Below are positions 61,807 to 64,000 of a DNA stretch of 64,000 nt, piece by piece. A program made the position numbers and the translations under genes. A model generated the notes under the pieces. The model saw only the letters and a list, made by a program, of their open reading frames with translations, was not told the DNA's origin and made no database searches. Each line of letters starts with the position of its first letter. Within the stretch, counting starts at the first letter, position 1. This DNA comes from Palaemon carinicauda. Its lineage: Eukaryota > Arthropoda > Malacostraca > Decapoda > Palaemonidae. The DNA lies in the NCBI RefSeq assembly GCF_036898095.1, contig NC_090766.1, positions 32,509,827 through 32,573,826 on the forward strand, written 5' to 3'.

Positions 61807-64000
61807 AAACATCCCAGTAAGGAAACAAGGAAACGGCCAGTACAGTGTTAAATATTGTACCAAAGGACTCCAACAAAGAAAACATCCCAGTGAGGAAACA
61901 ATATGAAATAAGGAAACGGCTAGAACAGTGTGAACGATTGTACCAAAGGATTTCAACAGGGAAAATATCCCAGTGAGGAAAGGATATGAAATAAGGGAAC
62001 GGCTAGAACAGTGTGAAAGATTGTACCAAAGGAGTCCAACAGGGAAAACATCCCAATGAGGAAACAAGGAAACGGTTAGAACAGTGTGAAAGATTATACC
62101 AAAGGACTCCAACAGGGAAAATATCCCAGTGAGAAAGCATATGAAATAAGGAAACGGCTGGAACAGTGTGAACTATTCTACCAAAGTATTCCAACAGGGA
62201 AAATATCCCATTGAGGAAAGGATATGAAATAAGGAAACATCTAGAACAGTGTGAAAGATTGTACCAAAGGACTCCAACAGGGAAAATATCCGAGTGAGGA
62301 AAGAATTTGAAATAAGGAAACAGCCAGAATAGTGTGAAAGATTATACCAAAGGACTCCAACAAGGAAAACATCCCAGTGAGGAAAGGATATGAAATAATA
62401 AAACGGCTATAACGGTGTGAAAGATTGTACCAAACGAATCCAACAGGGAAAATATCCCAGTCAGGAAACAATATGAAATAAGAAAATGGCTAGAACAGTG
62501 TAAAAGATTGTACCTAAGGGTTCCAACAGGGAAAATATCACAGTGACGAAACAATGTGAAATAAGGAAATGGCTGAAACAGTGTGAAAGATTGTACCAAA
62601 GGACTCCAACAGGGAAAATATCCCAGTGAAGAAACAATATGAAATAAGGAAACGGCTAAAACAGTGTGAAAGATTGTACCAAAGGACTCCAAAAGGGAAT
62701 ATATCCCAGTGAGGAAACAGTATGAAATAGGGAAATGGGTAAAATACTGTGAAAGATTGTACCAAAGGACTCCAACAGGGAAAATATCGCAGTGAGGAAA
62801 ATATATGAAATAAGGAAACAGCTAGAACAGTGTGAAAGATTGTACCAAAGGACTCCAACAGGGAAAACATCCCAGTAAGGAAACAATATGAAATGAGGAA
62901 ACAGCTAGAACAGTGTGAAAGATTGTACCAAAGGACTCCAACAGGGAAAACATCCCAGTGAGGAAACAATATCAAATAAGGAAATGGCTAGAACAGTGTG
63001 AAAGATTATACCTAAGGACTCCAACAGGGAAAATATCCCAGTGAGGAAAGAATATGAAATAAGGAAATGGCTAAAACAGTGTGAAAGATTGTACCTAAGG
63101 ACTCCAACAGCGAAAATATCCCAGTGAGGAAACAATATGGAATAAGGAAATGGCTAAAACAGTGTAAAATATTTTACCTAAGGACTCCAACAGGAAAAAT
63201 ATTCCAGTGAGGAAACAATATGAAATAAGGAAATAGCTAAAACAGTGTTAAAGATTGTTCCTAAGGACTCCAACAGGGAAAATATCCTAGTGACGAAACA
63301 ATATGATACAAGAAAACGGCTTAAACAGTGTGAAAGATTGTACCAAAGGACTCCAACAGGGAAAATATCCCAGTGAGGAAAAAATATGAAATAAGGAAAT
63401 TTCTAAAACAGTGTGAAAGATTGTACCTAAGGAATCCAACAGGGAAAATATCCCAGTCAGGGAACAATATGAAATAAGGAAATGGCTAAAACAGTGTGAA
63501 AGATTGTACCATAGGATTCCAACTGAGAAAATATCCCAGTGAGGAAACAATATGAAATAAGGAAATGGCTAAAACAGTGTAAAAGATTGTACCTAAAGAC
63601 TCCAACATGGAAAATATCCCAGTGAGGAAACAATATGAAATAAGGAAACGGCTAAAACAGTGTGAAAGATTGTACCAAAGGACTTGAACGGGGAAAACAT
63701 CCCAGTGAGGAAACAATATGAAATAAGGAAACTATTAGAAGAGTGTGAAAGATTATACCAAAGGACTCCAACAGGGAAAACATCCCAGTGAGGAAAAAAT
63801 ATGAACTAAGGAAACGGCTAGAACAGTGTTGAAGATTGTACGAAGGATTCCCACAGGAAAAATATCCCAGTGAGGAAACAATGTGAAATAAGAAAACAGC
63901 TAAAACAGTGTGAAATATTGTACCAAAGGACTCCAACAGGGAAAACATCCCAATGAGGAAACAATATGAAATAAGGAAACAGCTAGCACAGTGTGAAGAT
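61807..64000. repeat. Distal, heterogeneous part of the satellite
   Basis: Units here are more diverse and often LINE-like: GAGGAAAGGATATGAAATAA at about 61977 and 62216, GGCTAGAACAGTGTG in place of GGCTAAAACAGTGTG, and units shortened by loss of the CAATATGAAAT stretch (61822, 62060). They resemble the first units at 19.6-20.0 kb more than the core does. The array is cut by the window end, so its right border is unknown. Confidence 0.8.

Larger units (their letters stand above)
19800..64000. repeat. 83-bp satellite array, about 530 head-to-tail copies
   Basis: The consensus unit is seen without change at 29002-29084: it begins GACTCCAACAGGGAAAATAT, then CCCAGTGAGGAAACAATATG, AAATAAGGAAACGGCTAAAA, and ends CAGTGTGAAAGATTGTACCT and AAG. 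By count the plus strand has 37 A, 19 G, 13 C and 14 T, so it is strongly A-skewed. All units point the same way; there is no inversion or foreign insertion over 44 kb, and the array runs off the right edge. The first half of the unit matches the LINE 3' UTR (compare 5120-5210 read in reverse). Unit variants differ at recurring sites: ACCTAAGG or ACCAAAGG; GGAAACGG, GGAAATGG or GGAACCGG; GTGTGAAAG or GTGTAAAAG; CAACAGGG or CAACAGCG. Minus-strand open frames of about 68 residues recur every 83 bp because of the repeat and are not genes. Confidence 0.98.

Noticed and set aside
19792..63948. Hundreds of minus-strand open frames of 60-234 residues with FPHWDIFPVGVLRYNLSHCF-type sequence
   Set aside because: They are the 83-bp satellite read in rotating frames: 83 is not a multiple of 3, so each frame returns every 249 bp and stops once at CCTTAG. 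Frames are longer only where units have CAAAGG in place of CTAAGG, which removes that stop. Most start at a non-ATG codon in ATTGTTTCC. There is no codon-level conservation or gene context.
19800..64000. CRISPR array or gene-family tandem array
   Set aside because: There are no unique spacers between repeats; the whole 83 bp repeats, and the genome is eukaryotic.

Overview
The window is repeat-dominated eukaryotic DNA with no host gene I can support. The families present point to a decapod crustacean: non-LTR retrotransposon tails ending in long (ATT)n/(TAA)n runs, a DIRS1-like tyrosine-recombinase retrotransposon, long (AT)n, (CT)n and (AC)n microsatellites, and a dispersed repeat (19015-19187) that I associate with shrimp and prawn genomes. 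I cannot name the species.

Layout. 1-2036: 3' part of a decayed LINE (+ strand), with reverse transcriptase, 3' UTR and (TAA)n tail. 2037-6180: microsatellites, a 500-N gap, a TTAGGAATT-type minisatellite with 112-bp higher-order periods, a repeat rich in AGGTCA half-sites, and 5'-truncated LINE tails. 6182-16736: one DIRS1-like retrotransposon on the minus strand, with inverted terminal repeats, the diagnostic internal complementary region, and gag, RT-RNase H and tyrosine recombinase, all broken by stops or frameshifts. A 2.04-kb TA-flanked inverted-repeat DNA transposon (10340-12381) sits inside the RT gene; removing it with one TA restores the RT frame exactly. 16737-19448: microsatellites, an RTE-like LINE C-terminus and more LINE tails.

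19449-64000 (about 70% of the window): a minus-oriented LINE 3' tail passes directly into a head-to-tail satellite with an 83-bp unit, about 530 copies, continuing past the window end. The first half of the unit is recognisably LINE 3' UTR. The first few units are intermediate between LINE and satellite, and the homogenised core follows. The array has higher-order structure at several scales: dimers of 166 bp, octamers of 664 bp, 16- to 18-mers of about 1.3-1.5 kb, a 22-mer of about 1.82 kb, and near-identical blocks repeated at offsets of about 5.77 kb and 10.45 kb.

The main discovery candidate is this satellite-birth locus: a tandem array tens of kilobases long that appears to have grown out of the 3' UTR of a LINE whose relatives lie in the same window. 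The many 60-180-residue minus-strand open frames in the array are by-products of the repeat and are not annotated as genes.
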